Shown: positions 41,096 to 49,689 of the stretch, piece after piece
Layout of the letters: the number at the start of each line of letters is the position of its first letter
Numbering within the stretch: position 1 is the stretch's first letter
DNA from: Chryseobacterium sp. FP211-J200
GTDB lineage: Bacteria > Bacteroidota > Bacteroidia > Flavobacteriales > Weeksellaceae
Assembly: GCF_001643375.1 (NCBI RefSeq)
Contig: NZ_LSHB01000078.1
Coordinates: 1 to 56,686 of the forward strand
Length of the DNA: 56,686 nt
Reading direction: 5' to 3'
Translations under genes and position numbers: made by a program
Notes under the pieces: model-generated
Seen by the model: the letters and a program-made list of their open reading frames with translations, nothing else
The model's database searches: none
What the model was told of the DNA's origin: nothing

Positions 41096-42337
41096 ATGCT
41101 GTATTATCTCTACGAATATTTAACCGCTCACGGATTCCACGTTCCGGGAATGAACTTGTTCAAATACATTTCGTTCCGCGCGGCGATGGCAGTTTTGTTT
41201 TCGCTGATCATTGCGATGGCTTACGGGAAAAAGATTATCAATTACCTCAGAAAAAAACAAATGGGAGAATTGGTAAGAGACCTTGGTCTGGAAGGGCAAA
41301 AGCAGAAAGAAGGAACGCCAACAATGGGTGGTTTGATTATCATTTTGGCGACTATCATTCCGGTTTTGTTGTTTACCAGAATCACCAATGTTTACATCGT
41401 TCTTTTGATTATTTCGGTTTTGTGGATGGGCGCGATTGGTTTTCTTGATGATTATCTTAAGAAAGTTAAAAAAAATAAAGACGGATTAAGTGGAAAATTC
41501 AAAGTAATTGGACAAGTTGGTTTAGGCTTAATTGTCGGAGTTACAATGTATTTCCACCCAGATATTGAGGTTAAGAGAAAGTACGCAGACTCAACTGTTG
41601 TGAACAGAAATAATGTAGAACAGAACTTTATGGATGAGGAGAAAATTCCGGTTTCTACAGTGCCTTTCACAAAAAATAACGAGTTTGATTACAGCGGAAT
41701 TCTGTTTTGGATGGATGATGCAAAAGCACACGAGTGGGCTTGGGTTGTTTTTATTCCGATTGTAATTTTTATTGTAACCGCAGTTTCTAACGGTGCCAAT
41801 ATCGCGGACGGAATTGATGGTTTAGCAGCCGGAACAAGTGTTGTCATTTTGTTGACTTTAGCATTTTTCGCTTATGTCTCAGGAAACATAATCTTCGCTG
41901 ATTATCTGAATATTATGTTCCTGCCGCATATGGGAGAGACGACCATTTTTGCCCTCGCATTGGTGGGAGCTGTGATTGGATTTTTCTGGTATAATACTTA
42001 TCCGGCGCAGGTTTTTATGGGCGATACAGGAAGTTTGATGCTTGGAGGTGTGATTGCGGTTTTGGCAATTATTTTAAGAAAGGAATTACTGATTCCAGTT
42101 CTATGTGGGGTTTTCCTGATAGAACTTTTATCTGTCATTCTACAGGTTTGGGTCTTCAAATACAGAAAGAAAAAGTATGGGTTGGAATATGCCCAGAACA
42201 ATAGATTATTCAAAATGTCACCGCTGCACCACCATTATCAGAAGGAGGGTTTCCACGAAAGCAAAATCGTAAACCGAATGATAATTCTGGGTGTAATGTT
42301 GGCGATTATTTGCTTAATCACTTTAAAAACGAGATAG
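41096..42337 (+). CDS. mraY: Phospho-MurNAc-pentapeptide transferase
   Basis: 413 residues with about ten membrane helices. It transfers phospho-MurNAc-pentapeptide to undecaprenyl phosphate, making lipid I at the inner membrane. Motifs present: [12 protein letters not shown] region, [21 protein letters not shown] (catalytic Asp loop), [15 protein letters not shown] and the [14 protein letters not shown] histidine motif. It is longer than the E. coli enzyme (360) because of an extra loop at about residues 155-205 ([15 protein letters not shown] and on), an insertion known from Bacteroidota MraY. It begins 6 nt after murE. Confidence 0.96.
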   Translation: MLYYLYEYLTAHGFHVPGMNLFKYISFRAAMAVLFSLIIAMAYGKKIINYLRKKQMGELVRDLGLEGQKQKEGTPTMGGLIIILATIIPVLLFTRITNVYIVLLIISVLWMGAIGFLDDYLKKVKKNKDGLSGKFKVIGQVGLGLIVGVTMYFHPDIEVKRKYADSTVVNRNNVEQNFMDEEKIPVSTVPFTKNNEFDYSGILFWMDDAKAHEWAWVVFIPIVIFIVTAVSNGANIADGIDGLAAGTSVVILLTLAFFAYVSGNIIFADYLNIMFLPHMGETTIFALALVGAVIGFFWYNTYPAQVFMGDTGSLMLGGVIAVLAIILRKELLIPVLCGVFLIELLSVILQVWVFKYRKKKYGLEYAQNNRLFKMSPLHHHYQKEGFHESKIVNRMIILGVMLAIICLITLKTR

Positions 42338-42431
42338 AAGAATTGTAAAATGTAAAAAGTATTGACGTATTAACGATTCGAACGTTGAAATCATTAATAC
42401 ATTTTACATTAATACAACAATACAGAATAAT
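42338..42431. repeat. Imperfect inverted repeat between mraY and murD
   Basis: TGTAAAATGTA pairs with TACATTTTACA, and ATTAACGATT pairs with AATCATTAAT with one mismatch. The loop contains CGAACGTTGA. Related to the gap at 53066-53166, which shares GTATTGACGTA, AACGATT and TACATTAATACAA. Confidence 0.65.
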
Positions 42432-43781
42432 ATGAGAGTAGTAATACTTGGTGGCGGAGAAAGTGGTGTTGGCGCAGCATATTTGGCGAAGGCTAAAGGC
42501 TTTGACGTGTTCCTTTCGGATATGGGAACGATTCGTGAGAACTACAAAAAAGAGCTGGACGAACTTGGGGTTGATTATGAGGACGGAAAACATTCGGAAG
42601 AAAAAATCCTGAATGCCGACTGGATCATCAAAAGCCCTGGAATTCCGAAAAAAGCAGAAATGATTTTGAAGATCCAGGAAAAAGGAATCAGATTATCTTC
42701 TGAGATTGAATTTGCCTCTGAGTTTACAGATGCGAAAATCATCGCCATCACAGGAAGTAACGGGAAAACGACGACTACTTCTTTGATTTATTACATATTG
42801 AAGGAAGACGGTTTCAATGTTGGTTTGGGTGGAAACATCGGAAAGAGCTTTGCCAAGCAGGTTGCTGAGGAGAATTTCGATTACTATGTTTTGGAAGTGA
42901 GTAGTTTTCAATTGGATGACATTCAAAACTTTAGACCATACATTTCATTGTTGTTGAATTTATCTAAGGACCATCTTGACCAGTACAATTACAATTATGA
43001 AGAATATGCTTTGGCTAAATTCAGAATTGCTGAGAATCAGGAAGCTAACAACTTTTTCATCTATAATAAAGATGACGAAATGAGCAAATCAATCCTCGGA
43101 AAACTCGATTTGAAAGTGACCAAAGTGCCTTTCTCATTGAACGAAAGATTAGAAAAAGGTGCATTTTCGATTGATGAAAATTTCGTGGTGAATATCAACG
43201 AAGGTTTCACAATGAATATCGACGAATTGTCTTTGTTGGGAAAACATAATGTTGCCAACAGCCTAGCAGCAAGTATCGCTGGTAAATTATTGGAAATCAG
43301 CAATCAAAGTATTAGAAATTCATTGATGACTTTCCAAGCGGTTGAACACAGATTGGAACCGGTTTCCGAAATCAACGGCGTGAAATTCATCAATGATAGC
43401 AAAGCAACCAACGTAAACGCAACGTATTTCGCTTTGGAAAGTATGAAACAACCTGTCGTTTGGATTGTCGGTGGAAAAGACAAAGGAAACGATTATACAG
43501 AAATAGAAGATTTAGTTAAAAGAAAAGTAAAGGCAATTGTCTGCCTAGGAATTGATAATCAGAAAATCATTGATTTTTTCAAAGGCAAAAAAACACAGAT
43601 TTATGACACTTCAAGTATGCAACAAGCTGTTGAAGTTTCTAAATCAATTGCAGAAAAAGGAGACGTCGTTTTGTTGTCGCCTTGTTGCGCAAGTTTTGAT
43701 TTGTTCAATGGTTACGAAGACCGTGGAAATCAATTCAAAAAAGAAGTATTAAAAAGCGAAAAGCCAATGGCTATCAGCTAA
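42432..43781 (+). CDS. murD: UDP-MurNAc-L-alanine:D-glutamate ligase
   Basis: 449 residues. It adds D-glutamate to UDP-MurNAc-L-alanine. The N-terminal Rossmann motif is VVILGGGESGVGAAYLA, the ATP loop ITGSNGKTTTTS (Lys112), and the central domain includes LEVSSFQLDD and LNLSKDHLDQY. The C-terminal ligase domain has INDSKATNVNAT and WIVGGKDKGND. Its position between mraY and ftsW is the standard dcw order. Confidence 0.96.
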   Translation: MRVVILGGGESGVGAAYLAKAKGFDVFLSDMGTIRENYKKELDELGVDYEDGKHSEEKILNADWIIKSPGIPKKAEMILKIQEKGIRLSSEIEFASEFTDAKIIAITGSNGKTTTTSLIYYILKEDGFNVGLGGNIGKSFAKQVAEENFDYYVLEVSSFQLDDIQNFRPYISLLLNLSKDHLDQYNYNYEEYALAKFRIAENQEANNFFIYNKDDEMSKSILGKLDLKVTKVPFSLNERLEKGAFSIDENFVVNINEGFTMNIDELSLLGKHNVANSLAASIAGKLLEISNQSIRNSLMTFQAVEHRLEPVSEINGVKFINDSKATNVNATYFALESMKQPVVWIVGGKDKGNDYTEIEDLVKRKVKAIVCLGIDNQKIIDFFKGKKTQIYDTSSMQQAVEVSKSIAEKGDVVLLSPCCASFDLFNGYEDRGNQFKKEVLKSEKPMAIS

Positions 43782-43791
43782 TTGAAATAAA

Positions 43792-45024
43792 ATGGAACAA
43801 ACTACAGACAACAAATTCGAACTGCTGAAAGGAGACAAGGTCCTTTGGTCGGTAATCATTTTGATTTCCCTCCTTTCCGTGTTTCCGGTTTATTCCGCAA
43901 GTTCGAATCTGGAATATATCGTGAACAACGGGACCACAACAGGTCACGTTTTCAAGCATATTATTTTCGTTTTCATTGGTTTGGGAATTATGCGTTTCGT
44001 TGGAACAGTCAAGTACGAATACATCGGAAAACTGAGTTCCATTCTGCTTTTGTTTACGATAGGACTATTGCTAATCACAATGTTCACGGGGCAAAAGATT
44101 GAAGGTGCAAGTGCATCAAGATGGTTAAAGATTCCGGGAACACCCATTTCGTTTCAGCCGTCTTCATTCGCTTATTTGATGTTAATCATCTATTTGTGTA
44201 GATATTTGACCAAAAGAATCAAGAGGGAAAGAGTTCCGATCGAGAACATAGTTTACATCTTCGGACCAATTCTGATTGTGTTTGGATTAGTTGCGAAAGA
44301 CAACGGTTCTACAGCTTTGATGATCATGATGGTGTCAATTATCATATTGATTATCGGACAATTAGCTTGGCAATATGTGGCGGGATTTATCTCTCTTTCG
44401 GTGGTTTTCATTGTAATGTTTTTGGTTGTTGCACTTAACACCAATTTGATGGGCGGAAACCGTGTTCACACGTGGATGAGCCGTATCGAAACCTTTACAA
44501 GTTCCAAGAAAACGGCGGATGTTGAGGACGAAAGTATCAAGGCAAAAAACTATCAGGTAATGCAGGCGAAAGCCGCGATTGTCCACGGTGGATTCAATGG
44601 GATTGGACCCGGGAAAAGTGCTTTGAAGCAGACATTACCACAATCGGTTTCGGATTTTATTTTCGCAATTATTGTAGAAGAATATGGGTGGATGGGTGCT
44701 TTTGTGTTAGTCAGTCTTTATATGATAATGATAATTCGTATCGTGATGATTGCCAGTAAAATGCCTGCTTTTTTTGGGTCGTTACTGGTGTTGGCGATTG
44801 GATTAATGATATTTATTCAGTTATCGGTGAATATTGCCGTTGCTGTCAATCTTATTCCGGTTACTGGTCAGCCTTTACCACTGATAAGTTATGGAGGAAC
44901 ATCGATGTTGGTGACCTACATTCAGTTGGGAATTATACTAAATGTAAGTTCCAGAATTCAGGTTTTTGATGAGGAAGGATTGGGCAAAAGACAAAGTTTG
45001 GAAGAAATAAATGATATCGCTTAA
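43792..45024 (+). CDS. ftsW: Peptidoglycan glycosyltransferase FtsW
   Basis: 410 residues with about ten membrane helices of the SEDS family. FtsW polymerises glycan strands at the septum and works with the FtsI-type PBP. The signature is VNLIPVTGQPLPLISYGGTSML near the C-terminus. GMRF-like and VVAKDNGSTALMI segments place the catalytic region. It starts 10 nt after murD, and murG begins on the base after its stop codon. Confidence 0.94.
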   Translation: MEQTTDNKFELLKGDKVLWSVIILISLLSVFPVYSASSNLEYIVNNGTTTGHVFKHIIFVFIGLGIMRFVGTVKYEYIGKLSSILLLFTIGLLLITMFTGQKIEGASASRWLKIPGTPISFQPSSFAYLMLIIYLCRYLTKRIKRERVPIENIVYIFGPILIVFGLVAKDNGSTALMIMMVSIIILIIGQLAWQYVAGFISLSVVFIVMFLVVALNTNLMGGNRVHTWMSRIETFTSSKKTADVEDESIKAKNYQVMQAKAAIVHGGFNGIGPGKSALKQTLPQSVSDFIFAIIVEEYGWMGAFVLVSLYMIMIIRIVMIASKMPAFFGSLLVLAIGLMIFIQLSVNIAVAVNLIPVTGQPLPLISYGGTSMLVTYIQLGIILNVSSRIQVFDEEGLGKRQSLEEINDIA

Positions 45025-46128
45025 ATGAGCAAAAAACTAAAAATAGTATTGAGCGGCGGCGGAACAGGTGGACACATCTTTCCGGCGGTTGCGATTGCTC
45101 AGGAAATCCAGAAAAGGTTTCCCGATGCTGAGTTTTTGTTCATTGGTGCCAACGGAAAAATGGAGATGGAAAAAGTGCCTCAAGCTGGATTCAAAATCGA
45201 AGGTTTGAACATCGCAGGATTTGACAGAGGAAATCTTCTGAAAAATCTTGGACTTCCATTAAAAATAGTTTCAAGTTTATTGAAGGCTAAAAGAATCATC
45301 AAAGATTTCAAGCCGGATTTTGCAGTTGGAACGGGTGGTTTTGCAAGTGGACCAGCTTTGTACGTTGCAGCGAAAATGGGAATTCCGACTTTCATTCAGG
45401 AACAGAATTCCTTACCTGGAAAGACGAATGTTTTCAATGCAAAGAAAGCGAAAGCAGTTTTCACGGCCTATCCGGATATGGAGCAATTTTTCTCAGGCAC
45501 GAAAACGTATTTCTTAGGAAATCCAATCCGTCAGAATATCATCACAGATTTGATTGATAAAGATTGGGCTAAGGAAAAATTAGGCTTAGATAAAAATAAA
45601 TTAACGATTCTTTCCGTCGGTGGTTCACTAGGTTCCAGAACTCTGAACAACGGCTGGAAAGACAATTTAGATAAATTAAAAGAAAAAAATTACCAACTCA
45701 TCTGGCAAACTGGAAAGTTGGATTATAGTGATTTGAAGGATAATGAATCAATTATCAATTATCAATCATCAATTATGTTGAAGGAGTTCATCTCCGATAT
45801 GGCTTTGGCTTATTCTGCGGCGGATGTGATAGTTTCCAGAGCTGGTGCAATTGCAATTTCAGAATTAGCGGTGGCGAAAAAACCGGTTTTGTTGGTTCCA
45901 TTTCCGTTCGCGGCAGAAGACCATCAAACCAAAAATGCATTGACTTTGGTTGAGAAAAATGCGGCGAGAATGGTCAAAGATTCTGAAATGAAAGATAAAT
46001 TCTGGAACACGCTTTCAGAGATCTGTGAGAGTGAAAACCTGAGAAATGAAATGTCCACAAATTTGGAATTTTTCGCAAAGCCAAAAGCGGCAGAAGGAAT
46101 TGTGAATGAGATTTTTAAAGTGATATAA
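45025..46128 (+). CDS. murG: UDP-GlcNAc:lipid I GlcNAc transferase MurG
   Basis: 367 residues. It makes lipid II from lipid I on the inner leaflet of the inner membrane. The N-terminal glycine-rich loop is SGGGTGGHIFPAVAIA, followed by GTGGFASGP and FIQEQNSLPGKTN. The C-terminal UDP-GlcNAc site is SVGGSLGSR and VSRAGAIAISE. An unusual stretch at about residues 240-251 (NESIINYQSSIM) is encoded by an AT-rich repeat arm, discussed under findings. It directly abuts ftsW and is followed by a lipoprotein gene after 3 nt. Confidence 0.95.
   Translation: MSKKLKIVLSGGGTGGHIFPAVAIAQEIQKRFPDAEFLFIGANGKMEMEKVPQAGFKIEGLNIAGFDRGNLLKNLGLPLKIVSSLLKAKRIIKDFKPDFAVGTGGFASGPALYVAAKMGIPTFIQEQNSLPGKTNVFNAKKAKAVFTAYPDMEQFFSGTKTYFLGNPIRQNIITDLIDKDWAKEKLGLDKNKLTILSVGGSLGSRTLNNGWKDNLDKLKEKNYQLIWQTGKLDYSDLKDNESIINYQSSIMLKEFISDMALAYSAADVIVSRAGAIAISELAVAKKPVLLVPFPFAAEDHQTKNALTLVEKNAARMVKDSEMKDKFWNTLSEICESENLRNEMSTNLEFFAKPKAAEGIVNEIFKVI
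45741..45777 (+). repeat. AT-rich repeat arm inside the murG coding sequence
   Basis: TAATGAATCAATTATCAATT and the following ATCAATCATCAATTATG are tandem ATCAATT-type units, the same unit as in the arms of the rsmH-ftsL intergenic inverted repeat. It is in frame and encodes DNESIINYQSSIM, lying in the linker before the C-terminal sugar-nucleotide domain. Confidence 0.6.
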
Positions 46129-46131
46129 TTA

Positions 46132-46602
46132 ATGAAATCAATTAAAGACATATTAATTATTTTTTGTTTGATTAGTTTGTCAGGCTGTATGAACCGGTAT
46201 GAAAATATGCCGTCAAAAAACAATACAGCTGAAAGACAAAAATTAGCAAGAAGTTTTGCAGAGAATTTCTATGCGAAATGTGAGAAAAAAGATTATTCTG
46301 AGATTACAGGTTTTAATATCGATGTCAATATGAAAAATTATTTCTCTCCTGAAAGAATCAAAACTGTTTGTGAAAAAAGTGAGAAAAATTACGGAAAAAT
46401 AGATATAGGAAGTTTGTATGCAGCCAAAACGAATGTATATCCATCGGACTTTTCAGATTTATTTGTTTTCAATGTTAAGACAGAGAAAAATGATAGTGTC
46501 AAATATTTGAGAATGGGAATGACTAGAGACAAAGACTATTTTCAGGTTTTTTACATATCAACAAAGCCATATAATAAATGGTATAAAAGAAAGAAAAAAT
46601 GA
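46132..46602 (+). CDS. Lipoprotein of unknown function between murG and murC
   Basis: 156 residues. The lipoprotein signal (LIIFCLISLSGC, Cys at about residue 19) is followed by a soluble domain rich in Lys, Tyr and Phe, with repeated FYAKCEKKDYSEI, FNVKTEKNDSVKY and FQVFYISTKPYNKWYKRKKK at the C-terminus. I recognise no family. It lies 3 nt after murG and overlaps murC by 4 nt, so it is expressed with the dcw cluster. The periplasmic location and context suggest a role in envelope biogenesis, but this is inference. Local base composition resembles its neighbours. Confidence 0.75.
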   Translation: MKSIKDILIIFCLISLSGCMNRYENMPSKNNTAERQKLARSFAENFYAKCEKKDYSEITGFNIDVNMKNYFSPERIKTVCEKSEKNYGKIDIGSLYAAKTNVYPSDFSDLFVFNVKTEKNDSVKYLRMGMTRDKDYFQVFYISTKPYNKWYKRKKK

Positions 46603-47972
46603 GCATTTTAAATAAATATCAAAACTTCTATTTCATCGGAATCGGTGGGATTGGGATGAGTGCGCTTGCGAGATTTTTTCACGCGAACGGCAAAAACGTT
46701 TTGGGCTATGACAAAACACCTACGAAACTGACGGCTCAACTCGGATTTGAAGGGATTGATATTTCATTCGAAGATGTGATAGATGAGAAAATCGTAGCGT
46801 TCGACAAAGAATCGACTTTGGTGATTTATACGCCGGCAATCAAAAAATTAGCGATTCTGGATTATTTCGCCAGCGAAAGTTTTGAGATTTTGAAGAGAGC
46901 AAAAGTTCTTGGATTAATTACAGAAAATACAGATTGCATCGCGGTTGCAGGAACACACGGGAAAACGACGACTTCCACTTTGATTGCGCATTTGTGTAAG
47001 GAAGCCAATATGCCTTCATCCGCATTTTTAGGTGGAATTTCCGAGAATTTCAAATCTAATTTTGATTACAATGGAAACCAGTTTTCTGTGGTTGAAGCCG
47101 ATGAATACGACAGAAGTTTCCTGAATCTTTCACCAGATTGGGCAGTCGTAACATCGATTGATGCAGACCATTTGGACATCTATGGTGACAGAGTTCAGAT
47201 TGAAGATGGTTTCAGACAGTTTGCATCCTTGGTTCCGAATGACAATCAGTTGTTTGTAAGAAAAGGAATTGCGATGGGAAGAGAACATTTGACTTATGCG
47301 GTGAACGAGGAAGCGGATTATTACTCCGATAACTTGAGAATGGACCACGATAAAATCTACTTCGATTTCCACACACCAACGGAAGAAATCAACGATTTTG
47401 TTTGGGAAATTCCAGGAATTCATAATGTGGAGAATGCGACGGTTGCTTTGGCGATTCTTAGCAATTTAGGTGTTGATTTCGAAACTTTGAAGAAAGCAAT
47501 CGCGAGTTTCAAAGGCATCAAGAGAAGATATACGAAACATATTTTCGATAACGGAAAAATTTATATTGATGATTACGCGCATCATCCGACAGAACTGAAT
47601 GCGGTCATTGGTTCCATAAAAACCTTTTATCCGACTAAGAAATTGTTGGTGGTTTTCCAACCGCATTTGTTCAGCAGAACGAGAGATTTTGCGGAAGATT
47701 TTGCAAGAAGTCTGGAAAAGGCTGATGACCTTTTGCTTTTGGATATTTATCCGGCAAGAGAACTTCAGGAGAATTATGAAGGAATCACCTCAGCGTGGTT
47801 ATCGGAAAAAATTGAAATTGAAAACAAGAAAGTCTGCACATTGCAAGAGACTTTTGAATTAATAAAAGAAAAGGAATTTGATATTCTTTTGACAGTCGGA
47901 GCCGGAAACATCGATACGCTTTATGACGGCATCGTGGAATGGCTTCCAAATATTGAAAAGGTGAGCATCTGA
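46599..47972 (+). CDS. murC: UDP-MurNAc:L-alanine ligase
   Basis: 457 residues. It adds L-alanine to UDP-MurNAc, the first cytoplasmic step of stem peptide synthesis. The N-terminal loop is FIGIGGIGMSALARFF, the ATP loop AGTHGKTTTSTL (Lys122), and the central domain includes EADEYDRSFLNL and TSIDADHLDIYG. The C-terminal domain has DDYAHHPTE and VFQPHLFSRTRDF, all family hallmarks. It overlaps the preceding lipoprotein by 4 nt and the next secreted gene by 1 nt. Confidence 0.96.
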   Translation: MSILNKYQNFYFIGIGGIGMSALARFFHANGKNVLGYDKTPTKLTAQLGFEGIDISFEDVIDEKIVAFDKESTLVIYTPAIKKLAILDYFASESFEILKRAKVLGLITENTDCIAVAGTHGKTTTSTLIAHLCKEANMPSSAFLGGISENFKSNFDYNGNQFSVVEADEYDRSFLNLSPDWAVVTSIDADHLDIYGDRVQIEDGFRQFASLVPNDNQLFVRKGIAMGREHLTYAVNEEADYYSDNLRMDHDKIYFDFHTPTEEINDFVWEIPGIHNVENATVALAILSNLGVDFETLKKAIASFKGIKRRYTKHIFDNGKIYIDDYAHHPTELNAVIGSIKTFYPTKKLLVVFQPHLFSRTRDFAEDFARSLEKADDLLLLDIYPARELQENYEGITSAWLSEKIEIENKKVCTLQETFELIKEKEFDILLTVGAGNIDTLYDGIVEWLPNIEKVSI

Positions 47973-48499
47973 TGAGATTAAAGCTTTCCATATTAATCAG
48001 CATTTTGGTCTTCGGTTTTGCTTTTTCGCAGTCGAAAGAAGTGTTGGCGGTAGTGGAAAATATTAATAAATATTCGGAAGCAATTGATAAAGACCCAAAG
48101 GTCATTGAGTATAGATTTGAAGTAAAAGGTAAGGACAAAACAATCCTTTATCAATACTCAAAAAAGGGAAATGAGATTGTAAAGATTTCCCGAGAATGGA
48201 AAGAAGATAGAGATAATTATACGAACACGTTCACAGATTATTTTTTATTAAAAGATGGACAAAGAGTTTATGCGACGCAAAATATAGTTTATACAAATAA
48301 GTCAGATGCGGAAGATATGGGAGGATGGAAATGCATTTTTTGGATTAATAAAAGTAAGGTCATCAATATGACATCTCTCGGACACGGGAAAACGGAATTG
48401 GATGACTGGGATTATGAATTGGAATTGAAGGACAACTTCAATTATATGTTGAAAACGGTAAAGGAATTTGATAAAAACCGATTGGCGAAAATAAAATAA
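47972..48499 (+). CDS. Secreted protein of unknown function between murC and ftsQ
   Basis: 175 residues with a signal peptide (LSILISILVFGFAFSQ). The mature part has an extended beta-strand pattern (KVIEYRFEVKGKDKTILYQ, YFLLKDGQRVYATQNIVY, DYELELKDNFNYMLKTV) and a lysine-rich C-terminus. No family was recognised. Its start overlaps the murC stop by 1 nt, implying coupled translation. Its position between murC and ftsQ is not part of the canonical dcw order and suggests a lineage-specific envelope role. Confidence 0.75.
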   Translation: MRLKLSILISILVFGFAFSQSKEVLAVVENINKYSEAIDKDPKVIEYRFEVKGKDKTILYQYSKKGNEIVKISREWKEDRDNYTNTFTDYFLLKDGQRVYATQNIVYTNKSDAEDMGGWKCIFWINKSKVINMTSLGHGKTELDDWDYELELKDNFNYMLKTVKEFDKNRLAKIK

Positions 48500-48545
48500 T
48501 AAAAAGAAAAAACTTAGCGCAAAGGCGTTAAAACCAAAATAAGAA

Positions 48546-49544
48546 ATGAAGAACAAGTGGAGAATATTGAAGATACTTGTGACAGTCGTCCTTTTTGGAT
48601 TTCTGCTCAGTTTCTCATTGAAGCGCTTCAACGATGCTAAGATGGAGAACGTGTCTATCAATATGAGCCAAGGCAAAACGCCGGTTTATTTTGTGGATGA
48701 GAAAGACATCAAAGAACTGGTAAAACAATACAATCCGACGAGAAAAATTGGAGATATCAATATTCCGGAATTGGAGAAGAAAATTAATCTAATTCCTTTT
48801 GTGGACAGCGCCAATGTTTATTTGAATCTGAATGGAAATCTGAATGTGGACATCAAACAAAGAGTTCCGGCTTTCAGATTAAATAAGGACGGAAAAGATT
48901 TCTACGTCGATAAAAAAGGTGTAGAATTTCCAATCTCAAAAAACTTCTCACTGCCAAGTATGTTGGTAATGGGTGATGTGAAACCTTCGGAATATGGAGC
49001 GTTAGGAGATTTAATAGAAAAGATTGACAAAGATGATTTCAGTAAAAAATATTTCATCGGAATCACTAAGGAAAAAGAGGATTACAATCTTTTAACAAGC
49101 GACGGAAATTACAAAGTTGAAATCGGCGACCTCGATAATATCGATTTAAAAGTAAGAGGTTTCAAAACCTTTGTTGAGAAATATCTGGTGGACCAGAATA
49201 CGCAGAAGTACAAGAAGATTTCATTAAAATATGATAATCAGATTGTCACCACGCTAAATCCTTATTTCAAAGAAAATGACAGCATTCTCAGAAATGCACC
49301 AAAAATTGAGTTAAAGCCTGAAGATGGAAGTCAGAAGCTGGAAGTGAAAAAACCAGAAGCTAAAAAATCTGAAGCCAAACCTGAAATTAAAAAGCCGGTC
49401 AAGAAGTCAGAACCCAAAAAGGAAACTTCGAAACCGAAAAAAGTTGAGAAAAAACCGGAAACCAAGAAAGTTTCTGCCAAGAAAAAAGAAACGACTTCCA
49501 AAACAAGTGATAAAAAGAAAAAAGCAAAAGTAGTTGTAGAATAA
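48546..49544 (+). CDS. ftsQ: Cell division protein FtsQ with a long lysine-rich tail
   Basis: 332 residues. A short cytoplasmic N-terminus, one membrane helix (ILVTVVLFGFLLSFSL), then a periplasmic POTRA-like domain (TPVYFVDEKDIKELVKQ to VPAFRLNKDG) and beta domain with VEFPISKNFSLPSMLVMGD. The final ~75 residues (about 258-332) are almost entirely Lys, Glu, Pro, Ser and Thr (KKPEAKKSEAKPE and similar repeats), an unusual basic extension that would lie in the periplasm. FtsQ links FtsL/FtsB-type proteins to the divisome. Identity rests on topology and position before ftsA. Confidence 0.9.
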   Translation: MKNKWRILKILVTVVLFGFLLSFSLKRFNDAKMENVSINMSQGKTPVYFVDEKDIKELVKQYNPTRKIGDINIPELEKKINLIPFVDSANVYLNLNGNLNVDIKQRVPAFRLNKDGKDFYVDKKGVEFPISKNFSLPSMLVMGDVKPSEYGALGDLIEKIDKDDFSKKYFIGITKEKEDYNLLTSDGNYKVEIGDLDNIDLKVRGFKTFVEKYLVDQNTQKYKKISLKYDNQIVTTLNPYFKENDSILRNAPKIELKPEDGSQKLEVKKPEAKKSEAKPEIKKPVKKSEPKKETSKPKKVEKKPETKKVSAKKKETTSKTSDKKKKAKVVVE

Positions 49545-49549
49545 AAAAG

Positions 49550-49659
49550 CCACGAAGTGGTGACATCAATAGCATAGGGCAAAGCCCTATGGAAAACGTA
49601 GAATAATAAATAGTCCCATCGGGACGACAAATATAACAACATAGGGTTTCAACCCTATT
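49550..49659. repeat. REP-like cluster of four short palindromes, ftsQ-ftsA gap
   Basis: CCAC-gaa-GTGG (49551-49561), CATAGGGCAAAGCCCTATG (49574-49592), GTCCC-atc-GGGAC (49614-49626) and ATAGGGTT-tc-AACCCTAT (49642-49659). They are GC-richer than the spacer and regularly placed, like extragenic palindrome units seen in Bacteroidota. Confidence 0.75.
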
Positions 49660-49689
49660 AACAATAAGAAAAATCAAATCGAACATATA

